The notes under the pieces are model-generated. The model was not told where the DNA came from, did not search any database, and saw only the letters and a program-made list of their open reading frames with translations. This document shows positions 26,501-34,251 of a stretch of DNA of 64,000 nt, one piece after another. The translations under genes were made by a program, and so were the position numbers. Source of the stretch: Fibrobacter sp. UWB11 (GTDB lineage: Bacteria > Fibrobacterota > Fibrobacteria > Fibrobacterales > Fibrobacteraceae); the NCBI RefSeq assembly GCF_900143015.1, contig NZ_FSRT01000005.1:1-64000 (forward strand), written 5' to 3'. Every line of letters starts with the position of its first letter. Within the stretch, counting starts at the first letter, position 1.

Positions 26501-27667
26501 GCGCCCCGCGCGTCCAGTGCGCTGCCGCGCGCTGGCCTTCGAAATTTCTTCGACGGGAAGCCCCTGGATTCTCGCCTGCGCATTGTAGCGAGAGATTCGG
26601 GCCATGCCCGTATCGACAACGTAAGCAATTCCCGGAATCGTAAGAGACGTTTCTGCAATGTTCGTCGCCAAGACCACTCGCGTCTTGCCTGTATGCTTAA
26701 AAATGCGGCGTTGTTCGTCAGGACTCATGCGCCCGTAAAGCGGGAGCACGTCAAAAGTCGCTGCATCTAATTCGTGCGCAAGTTCGCCCGCCAAATCCTG
26801 AATATCGCGTTCCGTCGGCAAAAAGCAGAGCAAATGGTCGCGATGGCGCGTTTCCAAATCGAGAATTGCATCACGCGCTTCTTCAATCAGCCCCGAATCA
26901 CCCTTGCCTGAGATATCACGTTCGTCATTGCGAGCAACGCGAAGCAATCCATTATTTTGCCCAAAATAATACTCGACATCCACAGGATACGTGCGGCCTT
27001 CGGCCTCCATCACGCAGCTGTTGTCGTAAAATTCTTCAAAAAGTTTTGCGTCAAGCGTTGCCGATGCAACAATCAACTTGAAATCTGGACGACGAGAAAG
27101 TACCGTCTTGAAAATGCCAAGCAAAATGTCAATGTTCAACGAGCGTTCGTGTGCTTCGTCAATCATGATGGCGTTGTACTGCCGGAACAAGCGGTCCTTG
27201 CGGAACTCCTGCAACAAGATACCGTCCGTCATCACCTTGATGGGGGCTTCATTTGTACCTTGTTCCCAAAAACGAATTTTCGTCGAGACAAGCTCTTCGT
27301 CCTTGAGTTCTTCACGCAAACGGTCGGCAATGGAAATCGCCGCCAAACGGCGAGGTTCGGTAACGCCAATTTTGAAAGGTCGCACTTCGTGCTCTGAGCA
27401 CAAGCGTTTGTCATCCTGGAGCCGAGAGGCGATAGGATCCATTATTTTTTGGATTCTATCGGGGCCTTGCCCCTCCAGAATGACAGCGTTATTTTGCTGA
27501 CTTAGAAACCACTCTAGCAAAAACTTCGGTAATTGCGTGGATTTGCCGGAACCGGTATCCGCCTTGACGATGATAACTTGATGTTTTTCTAAAAGCTCAA
27601 AAAACTCCTCCCGATGTTCAACAACGGGAAGTTCCGGGTACTCAATTTTCAAGTCGGTTAATTGCAT
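23522..27667 (-). CDS. hrpA: ATP-dependent RNA helicase HrpA carrying in-frame repeat insertions
   Basis: A 1381-residue DEAH-box helicase. Motif I TGSGKST lies near residue 40, then GVTEPRRLAA, DEAHERS (DEAH box), VASATLD, TNIAETSLTIPG and QRTGRAGR (motif VI), followed by the long C-terminal region typical of bacterial HrpA. Four segments look like translated repeat DNA rather than family sequence. They lie near residues 61-87 (DRIQKIMDPIASRLQDD), 238-249 (GLLRVARNDE), 840-883 (SFAALRMT and GNVIPGSVPES) and 1266-1290 (GASRNLGASRDSSASRES). The first splits motifs I and Ia. Reading frame is kept throughout. HrpA rescues stalled or collided ribosomes in E. coli. Confidence 0.9.
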   Translation of the reverse strand: MQLTDLKIEYPELPVVEHREEFFELLEKHQVIIVKADTGSGKSTQLPKFLLEWFLSQQNNAVILEGQGPDRIQKIMDPIASRLQDDKRLCSEHEVRPFKIGVTEPRRLAAISIADRLREELKDEELVSTKIRFWEQGTNEAPIKVMTDGILLQEFRKDRLFRQYNAIMIDEAHERSLNIDILLGIFKTVLSRRPDFKLIVASATLDAKLFEEFYDNSCVMEAEGRTYPVDVEYYFGQNNGLLRVARNDERDISGKGDSGLIEEARDAILDLETRHRDHLLCFLPTERDIQDLAGELAHELDAATFDVLPLYGRMSPDEQRRIFKHTGKTRVVLATNIAETSLTIPGIAYVVDTGMARISRYNAQARIQGLPVEEISKASARQRTGRAGRVKPGVCIRLYSPENFEKRDEFTEPEIRRSNLANVVLQLRSLGLELENFPFLQSPPHSAFRGAYKTLFELGALTADNSSGHVTKLGRDMTRLPMDVSLSAVLLRARDLGVLQPALIVCSALSIQDPRVVPNDEPERTRIRQLHRKFCGHKSDFLVYVSMWNAFCTDWDGKSWNKLRKFCDKNSMHFLRLREWVDLYEQFSRILEVKFDNKVCPFDSFHRDNLHIALLSGFLGGIAHRDIENGCYRLVSGRETHVFPGSDLYAKSVEWLFSAEVRETSRTFLTKAAEIKPEWILQVAEPFCTRRWFEPTWNKERGFVEAVEEVSFRGLVISRGHRIDYARVNPEDCAQIFWREAVVMGEVARPFDFMKHNDRVVENLHALEARKRQFGLAPSEDALVEYYTRIAGNVNSIKTLKSYIYEHTDQFLKFDEKYWLDQLDGGMTGTTWTSDADGFRTGSFAALRMTNVALGKTNAGNVIPGSVPESPSRQRKGNPDQVGIDKRGNAPTPTLGGSIEHFRIGERVVTGEMVFDATRDCDGITLSLPYDLLTEISPAKFAMSIQQWREWMIESVIRQMPKSVKKLLEAKRTAIDDEFYAALDNFPHKAPLLLLYEVLSNTKEIRSGANGASIDVPTVNPDKENHLRLHLVVSKPGFPEPYKLEISPEWGSYRMFLAVRPALVTFGIDFPLEQMRFGWRLGESALMASDESRFWQSFRKRVEGAHPASQKTSLSEEKKQLIADRLNLLEMGGVFADNFETTLKIWVAKSLAADSLDATRCVRFTGLEFSRGKKIRDFKSLAANTRSEDEEIRLSLVRATYESGLISAEAFVKNWNLLKDFSVEMRSGNGKPTLKNKTIIAIHTAYQKELTLFGRLCALAEILNVALPVDDLGASRNLGASRDSSASRESTELSASTLREYFRPYLKARYLKDHELKNARELLGKIDRTPTDDPEFAELYLQAKALLEDFEILKYKRKGNDAEDIVEEDALARLKGRFGRL
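25021..25146. repeat. TGAC-ended repeats inside hrpA
   Basis: Two palindromes are joined. The first is around TTCCGGGACGGAGCCCGGAA followed by TGACG; the second is GTCATCCTGAGCGCAGCGAA ending GGATCCAG. Both lie in frame in hrpA codons about 840-883. Confidence 0.7.
26922..26954. repeat. short repeat inside hrpA
   Basis: TCGTCATTGCGAGCAACGCG then AAGCAATCC. This is a widespread bacterial repeat type, here translated as part of NNGLLRVARNDE in hrpA. Confidence 0.6.
27410..27484. repeat. 75-bp repeat inside hrpA near motif I
   Basis: GTCATCCTGGAGCCGAGAGG opens the element and CCTCCAGAATGAC closes it, with GGATCC and GGATTCTATC between. It is the intact form of the fragment at about 72-99 and adds about 25 codons in frame. 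Confidence 0.65.
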
Positions 27668-27680
27668 TACGAGATAACAA

Positions 27681-27821
27681 TTACTCTTTAATATGCCCGC
27701 ACTTATCGCAGGTGAGTTTGTAGCTGTTATCGGGGTCTACGACCATCACGCCGTCACATTCCGGCACTTCGCACGGGAGTTCGCCCGGCATTACTTCTCT
27801 ATAAGTCTTTTTTTCTTCCAT
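27681..27821 (-). CDS. 46-residue zinc-ribbon protein
   Basis: A very small protein from the ATG at 27821. It contains two Cys pairs, CEVPEC and CDKC, about 17 residues apart and ending GHIKE. This is a typical zinc-ribbon layout, probably for nucleic-acid or protein contact. It ends 13 bp before hrpA and may be co-transcribed with it. The function is unknown. The divergent gene on the right is the thioesterase. Confidence 0.65.
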   Translation of the reverse strand: MEEKKTYREVMPGELPCEVPECDGVMVVDPDNSYKLTCDKCGHIKE

Positions 27822-27882
27822 AATGCCCCGAATATAGAAATTCAGCGCCCAGCACGCCCACAACAATATTTATTTTTCGAAC

Positions 27883-28368
27883 ATGGAAAACGCAAAGACA
27901 GTCAAACAATCGCAAGTCGAAACCCGCGACATCGTCCACCCCTCCGACGTAAACGCCTACAATTACGTATTCGGCGGACACCTGACGTCGCTTCTCGACA
28001 AGGCCGCCTGCATAGCAGCCTACACACACGCTAGATGCAGAGTGACAACAGTTTCGATTGACAACGTGCGTTTTTTCAAGCCGGCTACAGTCGGCACCAT
28101 CCTCACCATAAAGGCTTCCGTAAACCGAGCCTTCAACACATCCATGGAAGTCGGCGTCAAGGTCATGGGAGTTCACCCGCAAGTATCGTGGAAACCCGAA
28201 GTCATCTGCCATGCCTATATGACATTTGTCGCCATTGACGACAACGGAAAGCCAACCCCGATTCCTTCCGTCATCCCCGAAACAGAGGACGAAATCCGCC
28301 GCTACGAAGAAGCCGGCATCCGCCGCGATGCCAAGAAAAAACTGTTGGCGACTCTAGAAAACAAATAA
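27883..28368 (+). CDS. hotdog-fold acyl-CoA thioesterase (YciA/BACH type)
   Basis: A 161-residue hotdog protein. HPSDVNAYNYVFGGHLTSLLDKAA contains the conserved Asn and the GGxL helix start with the catalytic Asp on the central helix. VTTVSIDNVRFFKPATVG matches the second strand-turn of this family. Members hydrolyse acyl-CoA esters. The upstream region is shared with the divergent zinc-ribbon gene. The C-terminal helix is charged, as usual for cytosolic members. Confidence 0.85.
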   Translation: MENAKTVKQSQVETRDIVHPSDVNAYNYVFGGHLTSLLDKAACIAAYTHARCRVTTVSIDNVRFFKPATVGTILTIKASVNRAFNTSMEVGVKVMGVHPQVSWKPEVICHAYMTFVAIDDNGKPTPIPSVIPETEDEIRRYEEAGIRRDAKKKLLATLENK

Positions 28369-28462
28369 ATTCTACGTCTAGCGAAAACACTGGATACACT
28401 TGAAAACATTTTCATCGAAAAGGCCCTTTGACGGGACCTTTATCGTTTCTAGATTTTTACAC

Positions 28463-29797
28463 ATGAAACAGATCGATGTCAAGGACCGTTCGCTCATCAG
28501 CCTTTCGTGGCCGCTAATTCTCACGTTCGCCGTGAGCATGATCCAGCCCATGATGGACAGCTGGTTCTTGTCGCGCACTTCCGAAACTGCAGCCGCGGGC
28601 GTCGGAGCCATGCTCCCCATTCTCGGAGCGCTTTTCACGGCCCTCCACGCCTTCTCGCAATCGGGTGCAAGCATCGTTTCGCAGTACATCGGCGCCAAGC
28701 AGAACAGCCACGCAAACAGCACACAAACCATGGTCCTTTTCGGGAGCATCCTTCTCGGCATCGCGCTCACGCTCATCATTTATCCGCTTTCCGGGAACAT
28801 TCCGCAATGGATGGGACTCACCGATGAGCCCGCCAAATATGCCACGCAATTTTTAAGCGTTGTTTCATTCGGTTTCGCCTTCCGTGCCTTGCAAACCATT
28901 TTGACTGCCCTCATCGCAACCCATGGCCTTACCATTTGGAACTTTGTCGGTAACACGCTCACAATCGCCACAAACGCAGCCTTGAATGTCGTATTCCTCG
29001 AAGGACTTTTCGGACTTCCGAAAATGGGCGTTCACGGTGTGGCACTCGCGACCGCACTTTCCTGGCTCATTTCTTCGGGCATCCTTTGGCTTGTGCTCAA
29101 ATTCAAAGTACACCACCACAGCAAAATTCGCGACTGGAAACGTACCCGCGTTCTTTTACCCGACTGGATTCGCATCGGCCTCCCCGCCGCCGCAGAACCC
29201 ATTAGTTTCCAGCTTTTCCAGGTGTTCATCACTGCAATGGTTGTCTACATCGGTACAACCGCAATGACCGCCCGCGTGTTCGCAGGAAACTTCGCCGCAC
29301 TTTCCGTCATTCTCGGAGTCGGCCTCGGCAGTGGAAACCAGATTCTCGTGGCGCACCTCGTCGGTGCTCATGACTACGTCAAAGCAAACCGCCGCGTTCA
29401 CCAAACGCTCGCCGTAGGCATCATCAGCGGTTTCTTGCTATCCGTCGCAGTAGCGCTCCTCGGCGAACACTTACTCAGACTCTACACCGACAATCCCGAA
29501 GTTCTCCGCCTCGGGAAAATTTGCCTCTGGTGCGATGTCGCCGTGCAACCGTTCAAAGCCGTAAACTTTATCGTCACCACATCGCTCCGTGCCGCAGGCG
29601 ATTCCAAATTCCCGGCACTTGTGGGTAGCGGCATGATGTGGACACTCGGCCTTGCAACATCGCTTATCCTCGCATTTGTCGTTGGACTCGGGCTCCCCGG
29701 CCTTTGGCTTGGCATGGCCGCCGACGAATTTTACCGTTCGTTCGCGAACATTTGGCGCTGGAAGAGCGGCCGCTGGAAAAGCAAAGCGGTTGTTTAG
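28463..29797 (+). CDS. MATE-family multidrug/cation antiporter
   Basis: A 444-residue membrane protein from the ATG at 28463 (a TTG at 28400 would add 21 residues). The N-terminal motif ISLSWPLILTFAVSMIQPMMD is MATE-like, and twelve membrane helices can be traced in two similar halves. RAAGDSKFPALVGSGMMW near the C-terminus is the common MATE helix-10 region. It would export organic cations or drugs using Na+ or H+. It stands alone with a hairpin terminator after it. Confidence 0.87.
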   Translation: MKQIDVKDRSLISLSWPLILTFAVSMIQPMMDSWFLSRTSETAAAGVGAMLPILGALFTALHAFSQSGASIVSQYIGAKQNSHANSTQTMVLFGSILLGIALTLIIYPLSGNIPQWMGLTDEPAKYATQFLSVVSFGFAFRALQTILTALIATHGLTIWNFVGNTLTIATNAALNVVFLEGLFGLPKMGVHGVALATALSWLISSGILWLVLKFKVHHHSKIRDWKRTRVLLPDWIRIGLPAAAEPISFQLFQVFITAMVVYIGTTAMTARVFAGNFAALSVILGVGLGSGNQILVAHLVGAHDYVKANRRVHQTLAVGIISGFLLSVAVALLGEHLLRLYTDNPEVLRLGKICLWCDVAVQPFKAVNFIVTTSLRAAGDSKFPALVGSGMMWTLGLATSLILAFVVGLGLPGLWLGMAADEFYRSFANIWRWKSGRWKSKAVV

Positions 29798-29806
29798 AAA
29801 GCAAAA

Positions 29807-29835
29807 AGTCCGGCGGGAAAGCCGGACATCTATTA
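29807..29835. terminator. terminator hairpin shared by the MATE and Rpn genes
   Basis: GTCCGGC and GCCGGAC pair around GGGAAA, with an A-tract on the left and a T-rich stretch on the right, between convergent genes. A related GTCCGGC hairpin is at about 31013-31033. Confidence 0.7.
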
Positions 29836-29854
29836 TTCAAAGCACTTCGTCAAT

Positions 29855-30859
29855 TTACGATTGGCCGAGAGAAGCCTTGATAGCGAGGATATCAGCTTCA
29901 GAAAGTTCAGTGAAATCGATAATCTTATCAATAGGTTCATTCTTCAACAACATTTTCTTTGCAATTTCGCGAGCTTTTTGATTGGCACCTTTTTCAAGAC
30001 CCTGTGCGAGACCCTGTGCGAGCCCCTGTTCGAGACCTTGTTCGAGACCTTGCTGCAAGCCGCTATCAATAGCCGCTTTATGGATTGCGTATTCGTCCCA
30101 CTTGGCTTTCTGAGCTTCGTCAATCATCTTCTGTTCCTCTTTCGATAATTTAGCCAATTTCGCTGTTGAAAACAAGAGCTCGAACACCGTGTTTGCATAC
30201 TGCTTGGGCATCTGCGTCATGTTTTTCATGTTTTTGAGAGCGTAAAGCGCCTTGTCGAGCGTCGTTTCGAGCTCGTCCAGCGGCTTATTGAACTTCGGAA
30301 GTTCCACAAACGCAAAATTGAGCGTATCACTGATGCAAGACCCGTTGATTTCGCGAAGTTTTGCCCGACGGATGTAGCGGTCATCGGCAAACACATTAAA
30401 TTCCATGATCACAACTGTAACAACAGGATTCAATTCGTAATTGTACTTTTTGCCGCGTTGTCCCTGAGCAATGATCGTCTGCGAAGCGTAATAAATCGAA
30501 CGATTGACAATGTTTTTCTGAAAAAGAATCTGCACTTCAATGATGAACCTCCGCTGAGCAGAATCAATGCAGTGCAAGTCGAAGATGGAAGTCCGATTCT
30601 CGTTCGAACCATCGCTGTATTCCTTGTTACGAGACTGCACATCGACAATCGGTGACGCTATTTCTCCTTCAAGTACGGCATTCAAAAGCGCAATCAAACA
30701 TACTTTGTTCTGCGTGTCGGGATTGAAAGCTTTCTTGAACGTTCTGTCAAGAAGTAGATCTGCGAAAACGCCTGCCCCTTTGTATTCTTCGAAAGTCTTT
30801 GCCTCGCCAATCATTTCACCATGGCTATTTTTCGTTTCGGCCACAATATTATTTTCCAT
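29855..30859 (-). CDS. Rpn-family PD-(D/E)XK nuclease / putative transposase-like protein
   Basis: A 334-residue protein of the Rpn (recombination-promoting nuclease, PDDEXK_2) family. The opening FADLLLDRTFKKAF is typical, and IFDLHCIDSAQRRFIIEVQI holds the catalytic Asp and Glu-x-Gln. Rpn proteins cut DNA and stimulate RecA-independent recombination in E. coli. Near residues 265-285 the repeat GLEQ/GLAQ is encoded by 12-bp tandem units at 29999-30060, so its number may vary by slippage without breaking the frame. No inverted repeats of an insertion sequence were seen. GGAA lies before the ATG. Confidence 0.85.
   Translation of the reverse strand: MENNIVAETKNSHGEMIGEAKTFEEYKGAGVFADLLLDRTFKKAFNPDTQNKVCLIALLNAVLEGEIASPIVDVQSRNKEYSDGSNENRTSIFDLHCIDSAQRRFIIEVQILFQKNIVNRSIYYASQTIIAQGQRGKKYNYELNPVVTVVIMEFNVFADDRYIRRAKLREINGSCISDTLNFAFVELPKFNKPLDELETTLDKALYALKNMKNMTQMPKQYANTVFELLFSTAKLAKLSKEEQKMIDEAQKAKWDEYAIHKAAIDSGLQQGLEQGLEQGLAQGLAQGLEKGANQKAREIAKKMLLKNEPIDKIIDFTELSEADILAIKASLGQS
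29999..30060. repeat. 12-bp tandem repeats within the rpn-like gene
   Basis: Repeats of the form GACCCTGTGCGA or GACCTTGTTCGA lie head to tail, about five units. They encode Gly-Leu-(Glu/Ala)-Gln repeats. Confidence 0.75.
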
Positions 30860-31241
30860 ATTTTTCCGGTGTTAAAACACCCGATAATGTCGGGTTCATA
30901 GACAGAAAACGGCTCCCCGTCCTTTATATTAACACGCTTTTTTGAGCGATTTGGTCCAATATTTTTTCAATAAGAATGAAATTTTACAATTGACTATACT
31001 ATATGCAAAATATCCGGCATGAAAGCCGGACAATTTTTCTATTGACTATTGACCAATAGCTAAAAACCATTCTTTAAGTACAAATTAAATTCATTTAAAC
31101 AAAAACTTAATAGACAAAAACTATAAATGGCAATATAATAAGAAAATTTCCAAATCAGCAAGCGACTTCTAAACCCAAAGCAAAGCGCACCAAAGGCGTA
31201 TTACGACATTCCCGCTCCCCAAAAATTTCTACATTTGGCGC
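30860..31241. other. A/T-rich intergenic region before dnaG
   Basis: No gene is seen. The stretch holds a hairpin ATCCGGCATGAAAGCCGGAC at about 31013-31033 and a copy of the A/T-rich dispersed repeat (CTATTGACTATTGACCAATA) at about 31039-31058. No promoter could be assigned with confidence. Confidence 0.5.
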
Positions 31242-33455
31242 ATGCCGTTCTACTCCGACGAAATCATCCAAGAACTCAAGAACCAAGCGGATATCGCGTT
31301 GGTCATCCAGCAGTTCTTGCCGCTCAAAAAAAGCGGGAACAATCGATACGTCGGTGTATGCCCTTTCCACGATGACCACTCGCCTTCCATGACGGTGAAT
31401 TCCACGCTGGGCATTTACAAGTGCTTCGCGTGCGGTGCCGGTGGCGATGTTTTCAAGTTCATCCAGAATCATGAAAAATTGGACTTCAAGGGCGCCGTAG
31501 AATGGGTCGCCAACTTTGTAGGTTTTGCGCTCCCGAACATCGGCAACAATGTCAATACCGAAGTTCTTGAAGAACGCACGATGGTCCGCAAGCTGAACGA
31601 GCTTGCCTGCGCCTGGTTCGAAGAGCAACTCACGTTAAGCCCCAAGGCTTTGGAGTATTTGAACAAGCGACGCGTCTCACCCGAAACGCGCAAACAGTTC
31701 CACATCGGTTATGCACCGACGGGGCGCGAAGGTTTTATCGGCTACGCCGCACGCAACGGTTTTTCGCCTCGCGACTGCGTCAAGGCTGGGCTTGCTGTTG
31801 AAAAAGAAAATGGCGGTATCGCAGACAAGTTCCGCGATCGCTTGATGATAGCCATCCAGAATCTCTCGGGAGTCGTTGTCGCCTTTGGCGGTCGAGACTT
31901 GAGCGACCCTGCATCGCACAACGGAATAAAGCTTGCCAAGTACATGAACAGCCCGGAAACGGCGCTTTACAGCAAGCGCGATATTCTCTTCGGGCTGAAC
32001 CACAGCCGAAACGCAATCATGAAGGAGAATGCGGTCATTATCGTCGAAGGATATTTTGACCTCATCAGCCTTTACCAAAGCGGTGTGCAGAACGTCGTGG
32101 CCGCATCGGGTACGGCGCTGACCGAGAATCACGCCAGCATCCTCGCGCGCTATGCAAAGACCGCGTACCTTGTATTTGACGGAGATGCTGCCGGGCAAAA
32201 CGCCACGCGCCGCAGTCTCGAAATTGTGCTCCCCAAGGGCCTTTCGCCAAAAGTTTTTGCGCTTTCGCGACCGGACGGCACCAAGATCGACCCGGACAAC
32301 TTTGTGAACGAACAAGGCCCGGACGCTTTCAGAAGAGCGCTCCGCACCGCCGAAGACTGGCTCAGCTATCTCGGACGAACAATGCCGAACAACAGTCCCG
32401 AAGACCGAGCCGCATTCATCACGCAAGCAAAGACGCTCATCAAGAGCATCGAGAATCCGGAACTACGCAATCAGTATTTGAAGCTCGTTTCCGAGCGTTA
32501 CAGCACCACGCGTTCGCTCGCAGGCATCAAAGTCGCACACCCGAAACGCGAAAAAGCGCCGGCAACAGCCGAACAGCCCGCAGCACCGCAAGTGAGCGTT
32601 CCTTGGGAACTTTTATCGCCGATTGAAGTGCGCTTTGCAAATTTGCTTTATCGCAACCCCACGCTTCTCGACCGCGCCGCAGAATATTTCGACATGGACT
32701 TTGCCGCCAGCGGAATCCAAATTTTTGATTCTCCGCTCATCGATGAATTTATCCAATCCATTCTCGCGCAGTACGCCGAAACGGGCGCATTCTCGCCGAG
32801 AACCTTGTACGAATCGCTTTCGCCGCAGTTGCAGCTTTTCTTGGAACAGCTCCCCGACGAAACATGGAAAACGCCGAACGAGATTCTGGAATTTTACGAC
32901 ACGCTTGCCGTGCTCACACTCAATCTGTGCGACCGCTACAAAAAGCTCATTCCACTCGACTCCGAAGCGGGCATGCGTCTCCGTATGCAATTGAACAAAT
33001 TCACGCAGGGCATTCAAACGATTTCCAAGAAGCGCAAGATTTCGGCCATTACGCCGGATGTTTTTGCCGAGCAGATAATCCAAAGCAAAGCTCCGCTCAT
33101 TGATCTTTATACATCAATTAACGATTTGTCGTCGGGCGCCGCGCAGTTTAACGAAGCGCAGTTTAATACCGCGCCAACATTCGCACAATCCGCTGCGCAA
33201 CCAAGTTCACCGCAGTACGCAGCACCCGGCGCACAATTTAATGATGCGCCCACCGTGCAGCCCGCACAGTTCACAGCCCAACCCGCGCAATACTCGCAAC
33301 CCGAAATGCCCCCAGAGATGGAAGCCCCGCCTCCATTCGATGGCGACGAGCAATTCGCATCGAGCGAACCTCCCGAAGATGTACCATACGACCCGAACGA
33401 AGACGAGCCCTACGTTCCGGACGATGATTTCGGGGCTATGGACGATTTCGGCTAG
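31242..33455 (+). CDS. dnaG: DNA primase with extended acidic C-terminal tail
   Basis: A 737-residue primase. The CHC2 zinc finger (CPFHDDHSPS then CFACGAGGD) is near residues 40-66. The TOPRIM domain follows with VIIVEGYFDLIS and VFDGDAAGQNA, about 265-320. The C-terminal helicase-binding region is followed by an unusual tail from about residue 620. This tail is Gln/Pro/Ala-rich with QFN repeats, then strongly acidic, ending DDDFGAMDDFG. Typical DnaG is about 600 residues. The acidic end resembles the tip of SSB, which binds primase and other partners. Next on the right are sufC and sufD. Confidence 0.92.
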   Translation: MPFYSDEIIQELKNQADIALVIQQFLPLKKSGNNRYVGVCPFHDDHSPSMTVNSTLGIYKCFACGAGGDVFKFIQNHEKLDFKGAVEWVANFVGFALPNIGNNVNTEVLEERTMVRKLNELACAWFEEQLTLSPKALEYLNKRRVSPETRKQFHIGYAPTGREGFIGYAARNGFSPRDCVKAGLAVEKENGGIADKFRDRLMIAIQNLSGVVVAFGGRDLSDPASHNGIKLAKYMNSPETALYSKRDILFGLNHSRNAIMKENAVIIVEGYFDLISLYQSGVQNVVAASGTALTENHASILARYAKTAYLVFDGDAAGQNATRRSLEIVLPKGLSPKVFALSRPDGTKIDPDNFVNEQGPDAFRRALRTAEDWLSYLGRTMPNNSPEDRAAFITQAKTLIKSIENPELRNQYLKLVSERYSTTRSLAGIKVAHPKREKAPATAEQPAAPQVSVPWELLSPIEVRFANLLYRNPTLLDRAAEYFDMDFAASGIQIFDSPLIDEFIQSILAQYAETGAFSPRTLYESLSPQLQLFLEQLPDETWKTPNEILEFYDTLAVLTLNLCDRYKKLIPLDSEAGMRLRMQLNKFTQGIQTISKKRKISAITPDVFAEQIIQSKAPLIDLYTSINDLSSGAAQFNEAQFNTAPTFAQSAAQPSSPQYAAPGAQFNDAPTVQPAQFTAQPAQYSQPEMPPEMEAPPPFDGDEQFASSEPPEDVPYDPNEDEPYVPDDDFGAMDDFG

Positions 33456-33486
33456 GCCCACAAGATTTTAAAATTAAAGAGGAAAT

Positions 33487-34236
33487 ATGTTATCCATCAA
33501 GAACCTTAAAGCAAGTATCGAAGACGGCACCCAAATCCTGAAAGGAATCAATCTCGAGGTCAAGCCGGGAGAAGTCCACGCCATCATGGGCCCGAACGGT
33601 TCCGGCAAAAGCACGCTCTCCAAAGTGATTGCTGGTCACCCCGCTTACCATGTCGATGGTGGCTCCGTAGAACTCGACGGCAAGAACTTGCTCGAGATGG
33701 AAATCAACGAACGTGCTAATTCCGGTCTCTTTATCAGCACGCAGTACCCGACCGAAATTCCAGGCGTGAACAACGTGGAATTCTTGAAGATGGCCCTCAA
33801 CAGCAAGCGTGCCTACCTCGGCCAGCCCGAAATGAGCGACGAAGACTTCAAGAAACTCTGCGAAGAAAAGATGAACTTGCTCGAAATGGACGAACGCTAT
33901 CGTGAACGCGGCGTAAACGACGGCATGAGCGGTGGCGAAAAGAAGCGTAACGAAATCCTCCAGATGGCGATTCTCGATCCGAAGGTGAGCTTCCTCGACG
34001 AAACGGACTCCGGTCTCGACATTGACGCCCTCCGCATCGTGGCAAACGGCATCAATCACATTATGAGCCCCGAAAAGGCAGTGATTCTCGTGACGCATTA
34101 CCAGCGCTTGCTGGACTACATCAAGCCCACTTACGTTCACGTGCTCCGTCACGGCAAAATCATCTTGAGCGGTGGCCCGGAACTCGCCCTCAAGCTCGAA
34201 GATCAAGGCTACGACTGGATCGAAGAAGCCAAGTAA
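33487..34236 (+). CDS. sufC: Fe-S assembly ATPase SufC
   Basis: A 249-residue ABC ATPase with Walker A GPNGSGKST, the SufC-type signature MSGGEKKRNE and Walker B SFLDETDSGLD. SufC drives the SufBCD scaffold that builds Fe-S clusters. GAGGAAAT precedes the ATG. sufD follows 15 bp after the stop. The usual sufB gene is not adjacent; the left neighbour is dnaG. Confidence 0.93.
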   Translation: MLSIKNLKASIEDGTQILKGINLEVKPGEVHAIMGPNGSGKSTLSKVIAGHPAYHVDGGSVELDGKNLLEMEINERANSGLFISTQYPTEIPGVNNVEFLKMALNSKRAYLGQPEMSDEDFKKLCEEKMNLLEMDERYRERGVNDGMSGGEKKRNEILQMAILDPKVSFLDETDSGLDIDALRIVANGINHIMSPEKAVILVTHYQRLLDYIKPTYVHVLRHGKIILSGGPELALKLEDQGYDWIEEAK

Positions 34237-34251
34237 CTGCGAGGACGCATA

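Noticed and set aside
24578-26770. Long plus-strand frame of 730 codons inside hrpA
   Set aside because: It lies opposite the confirmed helicase motifs and has no family features.
29855-30859. Insertion sequence based on the transposase-like name of the Rpn family
   Set aside because: No terminal inverted repeats or target duplication were seen around it; Rpn proteins are usually stand-alone.
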